A stretch of DNA of 57,722 nt, from positions 1 to 57,722 of the forward strand of contig NYUD01000040.1 of assembly GCA_002683825.1 (NCBI GenBank), read 5' to 3'. The notes under the pieces are model-generated. The model was not told the DNA's origin. It was given only the letters and a program-made list of their open reading frames with translations, and did not search any database. Of the stretch, positions 23,406-31,560 are shown one piece after another; position 1 is the first letter of the stretch, and each line of letters opens with the position of its first letter. The position numbers were made by a program, and so were the translations under genes. The DNA comes from Planctomycetota bacterium (lineage in GTDB: Bacteria > Planctomycetota > UBA1135 > GCA-002686595).

Positions 23406-25460
23406 TTGAAGCGAGTGATCGGAGTCGATACGGGGGGGACGTTTACCGACCTCGTGCTGGTCGAGGAGGGGGAGCTCCGTGTCGCCAAGGTGCCCTCGCG
23501 CCCTCGGGATCCCCTGGGCGCGATCCGGGCGGGGCTGAAGTGCCTCGGGATCGACGAGGGCGCGAAAGTGGCGCTCGTGCACGGAACGACGGTGGCGCTG
23601 AACGCCCTCCTGACCGGCCGCACGGCGCGGGTCGCTCTGGTCGTCAACGAGGGGTTTCGGGACCTGATCGAGATCGGACGGCAGGACCGGCCGGTGATCT
23701 ACGCGCTGCATCCGGAAAAAGCCCCGGCGCTCGTGCCGCGGGCGCTGCGCTTCGAGGTGCCGGCCCGCGTCTGGCCGGCGGAAAAGGGCGACGGCTTTGA
23801 AACCGTGCGCGAGCCGAAGGTCAAAGAGCTGCGCGCGCTCGCGGAGCGCGTGAAGAAGAGCCGCGCGGAGAGCGTGGCCGTGTGCCTCTTGCATTCGTGG
23901 GCGGACGACCGGCACGAAAAACGCGTGGCCGAGGCACTTTCCAAGTTGAAGTTGCCGGTGACCACCTCGGCCGAGCTCGTTCCGGAGCACCGGGAATTCG
24001 AGCGCTTTTCGACGGCGGTGGTCAATGCGGCGCTGGAACCCCGCATGCGACGCTACATCGCTTCCATGCGAGGACAGCTCGGGGCGGCGAAGCTCTCGAT
24101 GTTGCAGTCGACCGGCGGAACCTTGACCGCGGAACGGGCGGCGCGCGAACCGGTGCGGGTGTTGTTCTCGGGCCCCGCCGGCGGCGTGATCGGTGCGGCC
24201 CGGGCGGCGCAGGAGTCCGGCTTCTCTTCGTTCTGCACCCTCGACATGGGGGGCACGAGCACGGACGTTGCCTTCCACTCCACGCTGAGTGCGGACGAGC
24301 GCAATCCCCGACGCTCGCTGGAACCGGTCCACGTCGCGGGACATCCGTTGGCGGTGCCTTCGCTGGACATCCATACGATCGGTTGCGGCGGCGGTTCGCT
24401 GGCGACGGTGGACGCGGGCGGCATTCTGCACGTCGGGCCGAAGAGCGCCGGCGCGGATCCGGGACCCGCGTGCTACGGCAAGTCCGATCGACCGACGGTG
24501 ACCGACGCGCACGTGCTCCTCGGGCACATCAGCGGAGATGCCTTCCTCGGCGGATCGCTGAAGCTGGATCACGGGGCGGTCGAGCAGGCGTTTGAGAAAC
24601 TCGCAGTATCCCTGGCAACGACACCCGAAAAGGCGGCCGCCGGTGTCCTCGAGGTCGCCCGCGCCGCGATGCGCCGCGCGGTCGGCGTGATGACCCTCGA
24701 GCGGGGAGAGGACCCCGAGAAGTTGGTGTTGATCGCCTTCGGTGGAGCCGGCGGTCTGCACGCGGCCGCCCTCGCCCAGAGCCTGCGCATGCCCGCCGCG
24801 CTGGTTCCGCACCACCCCGGTGCGCTGTCGGCCAGCGGCATGACCCATGCGGAGCCGACGAGCGACCTCTCGCGCTCCGTGCTCGTTGCGCTGGAACACA
24901 TCTCCGCCGCCGAACGCCGCAAGATCCATCGCGAACTCGGATCCCGCGCCAGGGCCGAACTGGTGGCCGCCGGCTTCCCGACCGCCTCGATCGTGCTGGA
25001 GCACACCCTCGACCTACGCTATCGCGGCCAGTCCTTCGAGCAATCCCTGCCGGAGAGCACGCAGCTATGTGCAGCCTTCCACGATGCCCACGAGCGACGG
25101 TATGGCTACGCCCTGCGCGAGCGCGAGGTCGAACTCGTCTGCCTGCGCACGCGCGCGCGCGTGGCCCACTCGCTCCCGAAGCCGACGAGCGTACGCTCGC
25201 GCCTCCTCCCCGAGGGGACGATTCGTGAAAAGCGTCGTTGCATCTTCGATGGCCCGCACCAAACCGGGATCATCGAACGGGGCTCCCTGCGCCCCGGCCA
25301 CACGTTCCGGGGCCCCGCCCTCGTGGAGGAGTACTCCGGCACGACCCTGGTGCCGCCCGGATGGAAGGCGCGGGTCACGGCCCTGGGACATCTGCTATTG
25401 ACGAGCTCGACCGACGGCGCGAGGCGAACAAGAGGCCGAAAGCGTTCCGCTTCTTCGTGA
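23406..25460 (+). CDS. Hydantoinase/oxoprolinase family protein (HyuA-like)
   Basis: With the TTG at 23406 the 684-residue protein begins 'MKRVIGVDTGGTFTDLVLV', the exact family N-terminus; a GTG at 23376 would add ten residues. The phosphate-binding loop DTGGTFTD, 'LVHGTTVALNALLTGR', 'FSGPAGGVIGAARAA', 'DMGGTSTDVAF', 'GCGGGSLATVDAGGILHVGPKSAGADPGPACYG' and 'AFGGAGGLHAAALA' all match the ATP-dependent hydantoinase A/5-oxoprolinase A subunit with an actin-like ATPase core. Such enzymes open cyclic amides. The HyuB partner, normally adjacent, is not here. The substrate is unknown; N-methylhydantoin, 5-oxoproline and acetone-carboxylase-like reactions are all possible. Confidence 0.9.
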   Translation: MKRVIGVDTGGTFTDLVLVEEGELRVAKVPSRPRDPLGAIRAGLKCLGIDEGAKVALVHGTTVALNALLTGRTARVALVVNEGFRDLIEIGRQDRPVIYALHPEKAPALVPRALRFEVPARVWPAEKGDGFETVREPKVKELRALAERVKKSRAESVAVCLLHSWADDRHEKRVAEALSKLKLPVTTSAELVPEHREFERFSTAVVNAALEPRMRRYIASMRGQLGAAKLSMLQSTGGTLTAERAAREPVRVLFSGPAGGVIGAARAAQESGFSSFCTLDMGGTSTDVAFHSTLSADERNPRRSLEPVHVAGHPLAVPSLDIHTIGCGGGSLATVDAGGILHVGPKSAGADPGPACYGKSDRPTVTDAHVLLGHISGDAFLGGSLKLDHGAVEQAFEKLAVSLATTPEKAAAGVLEVARAAMRRAVGVMTLERGEDPEKLVLIAFGGAGGLHAAALAQSLRMPAALVPHHPGALSASGMTHAEPTSDLSRSVLVALEHISAAERRKIHRELGSRARAELVAAGFPTASIVLEHTLDLRYRGQSFEQSLPESTQLCAAFHDAHERRYGYALREREVELVCLRTRARVAHSLPKPTSVRSRLLPEGTIREKRRCIFDGPHQTGIIERGSLRPGHTFRGPALVEEYSGTTLVPPGWKARVTALGHLLLTSSTDGARRTRGRKRSASS

Positions 25461-25552
25461 ACCCGGGAACGCACAGCGACGCCCGGCACACGGCTCCGGT
25501 CTCTGATCCGTGAGTGTTCACGGTCGCTCGACGGCGCAGAATCGCCCCCGGC

Positions 25553-27613
25553 TCACCCGCCCAGGGTCAACCCGACGATCAGGCTTCGCCCCGGGCCGTT
25601 CGAGCCGGAGCCATGGACGCGATAGTCCTCGTCCAGGATGTTCTCGAGGCCGAGGTCGAGCCTGAGTTCGGGGCGCACATTCCATCCCAGGCGGAAATCC
25701 AAGAGGACGTACCCCGGCGTGCCTCCCGGCGGGATACGCGAGGTGTCGAAGCGATCGCGCGTCGAGAGCCGATCCGCGTCGCCCCCGTAGCGCACGACGG
25801 CCTCGGCCCAGAAATCACCACCGTCGGCGAGCCACTCCAATCCGGTCTGGGCCTGGAAGGGCATGAGTCGATCGAGGTACTCCTCCACCACGATGGGCTC
25901 CGAGGTCGGAAACGTATCGACCTTACCCTCGATGTAGGCGGCGTTGCCGAAGAGCGTCCAGCCCGAAGCCAACTCGAATGCGCCACCCGCCTCGATCCCG
26001 AAGACGTAGCCGTCGCCGACGTTGTCCTTCGTGATCTCGACCTCACCGTCGGCGTTCGTGTTGCCCGTCGGCACGCGCGTGATCTGGTTGGAGATGGCGG
26101 TGTAGAACAGGGCGAGCTCGGAGCGCTGGCGTCGCGTCCGGGACTTCACGCCGAGCTCGAAGCTGAGGTAGTCCTCGGACTCAAGATCGGTTGCGGGAAC
26201 CTCGAATTCGTCGGTGCGCGCGCTGTCGAAGCGCGTCAGGTCGGAGAGATTCGGCGCGCGAAAACCCTGGGAGACACCGCCGAACAGATGCAGCGCGCGC
26301 TCCCGCAGGCGATAGAGAATACGCAGGCTCGCGACCGTCCGACTCCAGTGATCCGAAACCTCGATCGCCCCCCCACCGACCGGATCCACGACGCTATCGG
26401 CGTCGGCCGACGCGTAGGTAAATCGACCGCCGAGGGTCACGGTCATGGCATCGTTCACGTCGATCTCGTCCTGAACGAAGACGCCCAGAAGGTCGTAATT
26501 CGCGTCATCCCCCACAGGTCCCTGGATCGGTTCGGTGCTTGAAAACGAGTCCACCTGGTCGCGGTAGTAGTCGACCCCGAACGTGGGACGACCCCACTCC
26601 GAAGCCCGTCCCTCGAAGGTCGAGAAGAAGCCCAACGTACCCACGTCGAAGCCCTGAAAATCCTGTGCACCGCCGCCGCGGATGCGGTCGCGGGTCTCGC
26701 TCTGCTCGTGCCAGGAGAGGTTGGCGTGGATGGCCTCGAGAGCTCCGCTGCGAGCCTCGGCATGGTACTGCAGGTACGTCAGCCGTCGCTCCTGATCCAG
26801 ATTGCGACGTAAATCGGACCCGGGCGTCGTGCCTTCGAAGGGCTCGGCAAAGATCGTGCGATGGGTGCGCGGCACGTCGTTCTGGCGCAGGTTCTGGTGG
26901 GCGAAAACCAGACGCTCTCCCGCCTTGATGAAGTGTTCGAGCTTCAGATCGGCACTCCATTCCGAATAGCCCGTGTTCTCCTGGGTGCCCGTTTCACGGC
27001 CGCCGATGACGTCGCCGAAGTTCATGAGGGTCAGGCCGACGAAGGCGCCCCACTCCTCGCCGCTCGTCATTCCGGCCTCCGTGCGCACGATGTTGCTGCG
27101 TTCCGCCGTCGCGAAACGATAGTACGCCCGAGCTTCGTAGTTCGTCCCGACGCCATAGCCCTTCGGACCCAGTGTAAAAACCTGCACGGTGCCACCGATT
27201 GCATCGGCCCCGTACAAGACCGAACTGGGGCCCATCACGACCTCGATACGATCGAGCGAATAGGGATCGACCGTGTTCCAGTACTGGTTGGGACCGGAAC
27301 GAAAGACGGAATTGTTCAGCCGGATGCCGTCGATCAGAAAATTGTTGAGTTGACCGGTAAAGCCGCGGAGGTAGGGCGAACCCTGACCGTAAGAAGTCTC
27401 CTGCAACAGGACCCCCGGGATGTCGCGCAGGGCCTGGGGCATCGAGCGATAGGCGCGCTGAATGAGCAACACGGCATCCAGCTCGTAAATGGAATAGGGA
27501 ACCTCCAACGCAGGCTGGACCGAACGGTTCGCCACCACGATGGTCTCACCGAACGGAGAGATTGCCTGGGACAACAAGATGGCGGCCGCAGCGGGCAGCG
27601 TCAGGAGTCCCAC
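25553..27613 (-). CDS. TonB-dependent outer-membrane receptor
   Basis: This 686-residue outer-membrane barrel uses the GTG at 27613, which gives a signal peptide (LLTLPAAAAILLSQAIS). A TonB box-like 'GETIVVANR' follows. The plug domain shows 'SMPQALRDIPGVLLQETSYG', 'YLRGFTGQLNNFLIDGIRLN' and 'DPYSLDRIEVVMGPSSVLYG', the classic siderophore/vitamin receptor pattern. The rest is alternating beta strands ending in an aromatic-poor 'RSLIVGLTLGG'. It takes up a large ligand using energy from TonB. The gene overlaps the end of tonB by 13 nt, so both are one unit. The ligand cannot be told. No ExbB/ExbD gene is nearby. Confidence 0.93.
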   Translation of the reverse strand: MGLLTLPAAAAILLSQAISPFGETIVVANRSVQPALEVPYSIYELDAVLLIQRAYRSMPQALRDIPGVLLQETSYGQGSPYLRGFTGQLNNFLIDGIRLNNSVFRSGPNQYWNTVDPYSLDRIEVVMGPSSVLYGADAIGGTVQVFTLGPKGYGVGTNYEARAYYRFATAERSNIVRTEAGMTSGEEWGAFVGLTLMNFGDVIGGRETGTQENTGYSEWSADLKLEHFIKAGERLVFAHQNLRQNDVPRTHRTIFAEPFEGTTPGSDLRRNLDQERRLTYLQYHAEARSGALEAIHANLSWHEQSETRDRIRGGGAQDFQGFDVGTLGFFSTFEGRASEWGRPTFGVDYYRDQVDSFSSTEPIQGPVGDDANYDLLGVFVQDEIDVNDAMTVTLGGRFTYASADADSVVDPVGGGAIEVSDHWSRTVASLRILYRLRERALHLFGGVSQGFRAPNLSDLTRFDSARTDEFEVPATDLESEDYLSFELGVKSRTRRQRSELALFYTAISNQITRVPTGNTNADGEVEITKDNVGDGYVFGIEAGGAFELASGWTLFGNAAYIEGKVDTFPTSEPIVVEEYLDRLMPFQAQTGLEWLADGGDFWAEAVVRYGGDADRLSTRDRFDTSRIPPGGTPGYVLLDFRLGWNVRPELRLDLGLENILDEDYRVHGSGSNGPGRSLIVGLTLGG

Positions 27614-28272
27614 AGGCGAAACGAGACCGGGTGGGTCAAGCTCATGGAAACGGCCCTGCCCCCCTCGGTGCGTGGCTGGAACCGCCAACGCAAGAGTCCG
27701 GCGACCGCGGCGTCATCGAGACGCCTGAAGCCGCTTGACTCCACGACTTCGACCCGGACCACGTCGCCCTGCGCGTCGATGTGCAGGCGACACACGACCC
27801 GCCCCTGTTCACCACGGCGGATCGAGACGCGCGGGTAGATCGGGTCGGGAGCTTCGAGCAGGATCGGTTCGGTGATGATCGGAGCGGAGGGCGGCTCCTC
27901 GGTCGCCGCCCGTTCGGCGGGGGGGTCGCTGGGCTCGGGTTTCTCCCGATCCAGGATCGGATCGAGAAAGAAGCCCTCACCCCGGTGTGGTGCTTCGAAC
28001 TCGCGCTCCCACTCCCACGGAGAGCGCTCGGAGTAGAAATCCGCAAACCTGGGTTCGACGAGCTCCGGTTCCTCCTCCTGGGCCTCCTCGGGGGGCGACT
28101 CGAGCGGCGGGGGCTCGGACGTGGAGTCGAAGGGATCGACAAAGGGTAGGGCCGGAGAGATCACGACCTCTTCGGTGCGCCTCAAACCCACGCTCACGAC
28201 CCGCCACCCCGCGATCACCGCCAGGCCGAGAAGGCTCGCATGGATCAGACTCGAGAGGGCCAGAGAGCGCAC
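27601..28272 (-). CDS. TonB-like energy transducer
   Basis: The 223-residue protein has an N-terminal membrane anchor (LIHASLLGLAVIAGWRVVSV), and then a long Pro/Glu-rich linker ('PPPLESPPEEAQEEEPELVEP') that spans the periplasm. From about residue 143 comes a TonB C-terminal domain ('PDPIYPRVSIRRGEQGRVVC', 'VEVVESSGFRRLDDAAVAGL', 'WRFQPRTEGGRAV'). It would couple the inner-membrane proton-motive force to the receptor encoded next. The GTG start at 28272 follows TTAGGAAACC. The gene lies 50 nt downstream of tRNA-Gly on the same strand. Confidence 0.9.
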   Translation of the reverse strand: MRSLALSSLIHASLLGLAVIAGWRVVSVGLRRTEEVVISPALPFVDPFDSTSEPPPLESPPEEAQEEEPELVEPRFADFYSERSPWEWEREFEAPHRGEGFFLDPILDREKPEPSDPPAERAATEEPPSAPIITEPILLEAPDPIYPRVSIRRGEQGRVVCRLHIDAQGDVVRVEVVESSGFRRLDDAAVAGLLRWRFQPRTEGGRAVSMSLTHPVSFRLWDS

Positions 28273-28322
28273 GGTTTCCTAACGGCGAAATGGGGCTCGC
28301 GGTTCATCACCGTGGTCCGGCC

Positions 28323-28397
28323 TGGAGCGGCTGAAGGGATTTGAACCCTCGACATCAACCTTGGCAAGGTTGCGCTCTACCACTGAGCTACAGCCGC
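28323..28397 (-). tRNA. tRNA-Gly (anticodon GCC)
   Basis: Read on the minus strand, the 75-nt gene folds completely. The acceptor is GCGGCTG/CAGCCGC with discriminator T and encoded CCA. The D arm has AGCTCAGTGGTAGAGC. The anticodon stem is CAACC/GGTTG with loop TTGCCAA, giving anticodon GCC (reads GGC, GGU). The T loop is GGTTCAAATCC. Confidence 0.96.
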
Positions 28398-28412
28398 ATG
28401 GTGGCGGAGAGT

Positions 28413-29192
28413 CTAGCGAGAACCCTCTGCAGCACAAAACTTCGCCCGCCGGATCCACTTCACCAGCTCTTCGCCCGCCCTCCGGGCCGCTTCGGAGAGC
28501 GGCTGCCCGAGCGCCAGGAGCGCCGCCACGGCGCTCCCATAGCGACAGCCCGAGCCCCGCATCGACCCACCCCGAACCCGTTCGTGGCTCCGCCACAGGG
28601 GCTCGGATCCGCGTTCCAAGACCAGGTCGCGCACGGGATCCTCGGTGCCGTGCCCCCCCTTGAGCAGGACGGCGACGGCCCCCATCTCCAGGAGCCGTTC
28701 CGCCGCTTCGATGCGGCTGTCGAAATCCGTCTGGAGCAGCTCTTTTTCCATTCCGCACAGCTCCGCGGCCTCGCCGAGGTTGGGGGTCAGGATCGGGCCT
28801 GTGGGAAGGAGCACTTCCCGCAGACAGGCCACGCCCGCCTCGTCCAGGAAGCGCTCCCCCCCCGTGGCGGCGATCACGGGGTCAAAGACCAGCGGCCGGT
28901 CCCCGAGGAGCTCGGCCGCCAAGCGGGCAAAGGCCGCCACCGCCTCGGCTCCGTACAGGAGCCCGCTCTTCCAGACCGACGCTTCGGCTTCGAGGGAACG
29001 CACCTGCGCCACCCAGTCGGCGACGGGCCGGGGCCGCACCGATCGAACCCGCAATCCCTCCTGCACGGTCTCCGTGCTGACGACGCAAAGCGGCTCGGCG
29101 CCGAAAAGCCGAAGCGCTTCCCCATCCGCCGCCAATCCCGCGCGCCCGCTGGAATCCCGTCCCGCGACGACCAGGACCCGCGCCGGCTTCAT
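28413..29192 (-). CDS. thiD: Hydroxymethylpyrimidine (phosphate) kinase
   Basis: This 259-residue ribokinase-fold enzyme phosphorylates HMP and HMP-phosphate in thiamine biosynthesis. The N-terminal motif 'VAGRDSSGRAGLAADGEALR' matches the ThiD signature AGSDSSGGAGIQADLK with Arg for Ser/Gly at two places. 'FDPVIAATGGERFLDE', 'GPILTPNLGEAAELCGM', 'VLLKGGHG' and a GSGC motif near the end ('MRGSGCRYGSAVAALLALG', normally GTGCTFSAA) complete the active site. It starts one nucleotide after the stop of the DHH gene, so they are cotranscribed. The substitutions are mild but leave room for a related pyridoxal or HMP kinase. Confidence 0.85.
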   Translation of the reverse strand: MKPARVLVVAGRDSSGRAGLAADGEALRLFGAEPLCVVSTETVQEGLRVRSVRPRPVADWVAQVRSLEAEASVWKSGLLYGAEAVAAFARLAAELLGDRPLVFDPVIAATGGERFLDEAGVACLREVLLPTGPILTPNLGEAAELCGMEKELLQTDFDSRIEAAERLLEMGAVAVLLKGGHGTEDPVRDLVLERGSEPLWRSHERVRGGSMRGSGCRYGSAVAALLALGQPLSEAARRAGEELVKWIRRAKFCAAEGSR

Positions 29193-29193
29193 C

Positions 29194-30309
29194 TCAAGCA
29201 AGCCTGGAGATCGAGATGGAAGCGGCGTCGCGATCGGAGACATCGATGATCTTCATCAGGCGCGCCTTCAATCGACGCTCGAGACGCTTGATCTCGGCCT
29301 CGTCTCCGCTCTCCAGGAGGATCTGGCCGCCGGCGACTCCGTCCCGCCCCCCGAAGGATCCCTCGCCCCGAAGGACCGCCTCCAGAAGCGGATAGGCCTC
29401 GCGACTCTCGGACCGGACGGACAGGTGATAGCGCTCTCCGAAGGCTCCCCCGACCAGGGCGAGCTCGGCACCCTCCATCCGCAGGAAGAAGTCGGCCATT
29501 TCCGCCACCGATTCCGGATTCTCGATGCGGCCCAGGAAACCGACCATCACCGTGCCGTGCCGACGACCGCGGACGAGGGCGCGATGGAGCTCGCCGTAGT
29601 ACGAGGCCGGCAGCGTCGGCCGCGCGATGCGCGCCAGCTTGGCACGATCGGCGAGACGAAAGGTCTCAAAAAACGCCTCGGCATCGAGCGGTGTGGCTCC
29701 CTGGGACAGATCGGCGGTGTCGAAACGCACGCCACAACAGAGGGCCGCCGCCGTTCCCGGGTCCAGGGTCAGCCCCGCGTCCCGGCAATAGCCATAGATG
29801 ATCGCCGAGGTCGCCCCTACGCCGAGTCGAACGTCGCAGTGTGGAACCGGTCCCAGGCCGTTTCGATTCGCTTCGGGGGGCGGACGGTGATGATCGAAGA
29901 CCGCCACCATGGGTTGGTCCGGTAGGGTCGTGTGTCCGAAACCGGGCTGGGTATCGACCAGGAAGATCCCGGCGAACTTCTCCTTCCCGAGGCTCGAGAG
30001 CTCGCGGTACTCGAGCCCGAGTTCGCGCACCATGGCCTGGTTTTCCGCACGGCGAATCTCGCCGGTCGCCGCGATTTCGGGCTCGAGGCCGAAGGCCTCA
30101 CGAAGCAGAAAGCCCACCCCGAACATCGCACCGAGGGCGTCCGGGTCGGGGCTGCGATGGGACATCACGAGTGGACGCCGACCCTTCCAGCTCGGCCCCA
30201 GCCGCTCGATCACCTGGCGCAGGTGTTCGAGGGGCTGGGCCCCCGGGGGCAGCCCCACGCCTTCCGGCAGGATCACGGCGCTGGGCGGCTGTTTCTGGGT
30301 CATGGTCAT
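29194..30309 (-). CDS. DHH-family phosphoesterase (NrnA-like)
   Basis: The 371-residue protein shows the DHH motifs: 'VMSHRSPDPDALGAMFGVGF' (motif I), 'GIFLVDTQPGFGH' (motif II), and 'VAVFDHHRPPPEANR' (motif III), with metal-binding Asp and His. The DHHA1 domain follows from about residue 270, although the usual GGGH loop is replaced by 'GVAGGQILLESG'. Related enzymes degrade oligoribonucleotides (nanoRNase), pAp or cyclic dinucleotides. The exact substrate cannot be assigned. The ATG at 30309 is chosen; a second ATG is two codons later. It is the first gene of a pair with thiD. Confidence 0.85.
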   Translation of the reverse strand: MTMTQKQPPSAVILPEGVGLPPGAQPLEHLRQVIERLGPSWKGRRPLVMSHRSPDPDALGAMFGVGFLLREAFGLEPEIAATGEIRRAENQAMVRELGLEYRELSSLGKEKFAGIFLVDTQPGFGHTTLPDQPMVAVFDHHRPPPEANRNGLGPVPHCDVRLGVGATSAIIYGYCRDAGLTLDPGTAAALCCGVRFDTADLSQGATPLDAEAFFETFRLADRAKLARIARPTLPASYYGELHRALVRGRRHGTVMVGFLGRIENPESVAEMADFFLRMEGAELALVGGAFGERYHLSVRSESREAYPLLEAVLRGEGSFGGRDGVAGGQILLESGDEAEIKRLERRLKARLMKIIDVSDRDAASISISRLA

Positions 30310-30461
30310 GCTAGCACCGGTGCACTCCGGCCAGGCGGCGTCATCGTATCGGGTTGGCACCGTGGATGCTCTTTAGCCCTAACCCGACATCCCACTTGCA
30401 GATTCCTGACGAACAGGCCCCCTGGGGAAAAGGGAGGAGGAGGGCGAAGCTCCTTCCTGCC

Positions 30462-31376
30462 TCAGAAACCGTTATCCAGAAGGAATCGGACACTGGCGAG
30501 AATCTCCGCACGGCCGTGGCTGGAGCCGATCTCGACCACCTTCTCGACCGCCGCCGGAACGTACTCCCCGATTCCAATGAAATCCACCTCGCCGGTGCCG
30601 ATCGCCATTTCGGCGTCGGTCTGGGAGGCGTCCTGGAGGTGGAGGCCGCACATGCGGGGTGCGTAGCTGTCCAGCCACAACCCCTGGGAGGGCAAACCGC
30701 TCTTTTCCCGCAAGTGGATCCGGCCCACGTCGTGCCAGTAGCGCAGGGTCTCCAGGTCATCCAGGACCCACCCCATGGCGTCGAAGGACAGAAGGTCGTC
30801 CAGCTCGCGCCCGGGCTCGACGGCGAACACGGTCCCGGGGAATTCCTGCTGAAGCGTGAAGAGCGAGCGGCAGAACTGCTCGACCTGTCCTTGCGACTTC
30901 CTCTGCACGTGCTGGCTGAAGGACCGCACCTTTTCGTGCAGATCGGCCTCGTTGGGTTCCTTCACCAGCCGCGTGGAAAGCCGGAGCGCATCGCTCTGCA
31001 GGGCGGGGTCCTCGACCTGGCTACCCCGCACCACGATCGTGCTGCAACCCCATCCGTGGGCCAGCCGAACGTGGCGGCGGACGGAATTGAGAGCGCGTTC
31101 GGTCTCCTCCGGCACCAGGCTGGAGAGCTTCTCGACCACCATGGAGCCATTCAGGGAATCCCGGCACCCGGCGACCACGGTCGGAATCTCGACGCCCGTC
31201 TCACGCTGGGAATCCTCGATGCCCTCCATCGACGGGGGCGTCACCGCAAGCCCCAGCTCGATACGCCGAAACCCCATCCCCACGGCCGCGAAGATCTGGT
31301 CCTGAATAGAGGACAGCCGCGACCCGAAGCAGGACGTGGACAGGGAAAAGTGGTTGGGGATGCCGGGGGTGGTCAC
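30462..31376 (-). CDS. Sugar phosphate isomerase/epimerase-like TIM barrel
   Basis: This 304-residue protein is of the AP-endonuclease-2/xylose-isomerase-like fold. It has 'FSLSTSCFGSRLSSIQDQIF' at the N-terminus and 'AVGMGFRRIELGL' (strand 2 Glu). 'GCSTIVVRGSQ' comes mid-protein, 'TVFAVEPGRELDDLL' holds the metal-binding Glu, and 'WHDVGRIHL' and 'GLHLQDAS' supply Asp/His ligands. 'EVDFIGIGEYVP' replaces the usual 'G.G.ID'. The substrate is unknown. The start is the GTG at 31376. It lies 150 nt ahead of the DHH-thiD pair on the same strand. Confidence 0.85.
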   Translation of the reverse strand: MTTPGIPNHFSLSTSCFGSRLSSIQDQIFAAVGMGFRRIELGLAVTPPSMEGIEDSQRETGVEIPTVVAGCRDSLNGSMVVEKLSSLVPEETERALNSVRRHVRLAHGWGCSTIVVRGSQVEDPALQSDALRLSTRLVKEPNEADLHEKVRSFSQHVQRKSQGQVEQFCRSLFTLQQEFPGTVFAVEPGRELDDLLSFDAMGWVLDDLETLRYWHDVGRIHLREKSGLPSQGLWLDSYAPRMCGLHLQDASQTDAEMAIGTGEVDFIGIGEYVPAAVEKVVEIGSSHGRAEILASVRFLLDNGF

Positions 31377-31560
31377 GAGCCTGGTACCGAGACGGCTTGC
31401 CCGTCAGCGGGAACGGCAAGGCCGAGACGCGCTCGAACTCACTGGGAGGCCCCGCTCGGAACTTGATTTCGTTCGGCTACCAAAGGGAGATGCTTGAGCG
31501 AGGCGCATCCTATGTCCCAGCGAGGCTCCCCTTCAACCCCCTGCCGTCTGAGACCGCGTC

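Noticed and set aside
22680..25004. Very long minus-strand frame covering plsY and running across the HyuA gene
   Set aside because: Only the PlsY part (from 23345) is protein-like; the rest is antisense of hyuA with Arg/Gly/His bias.
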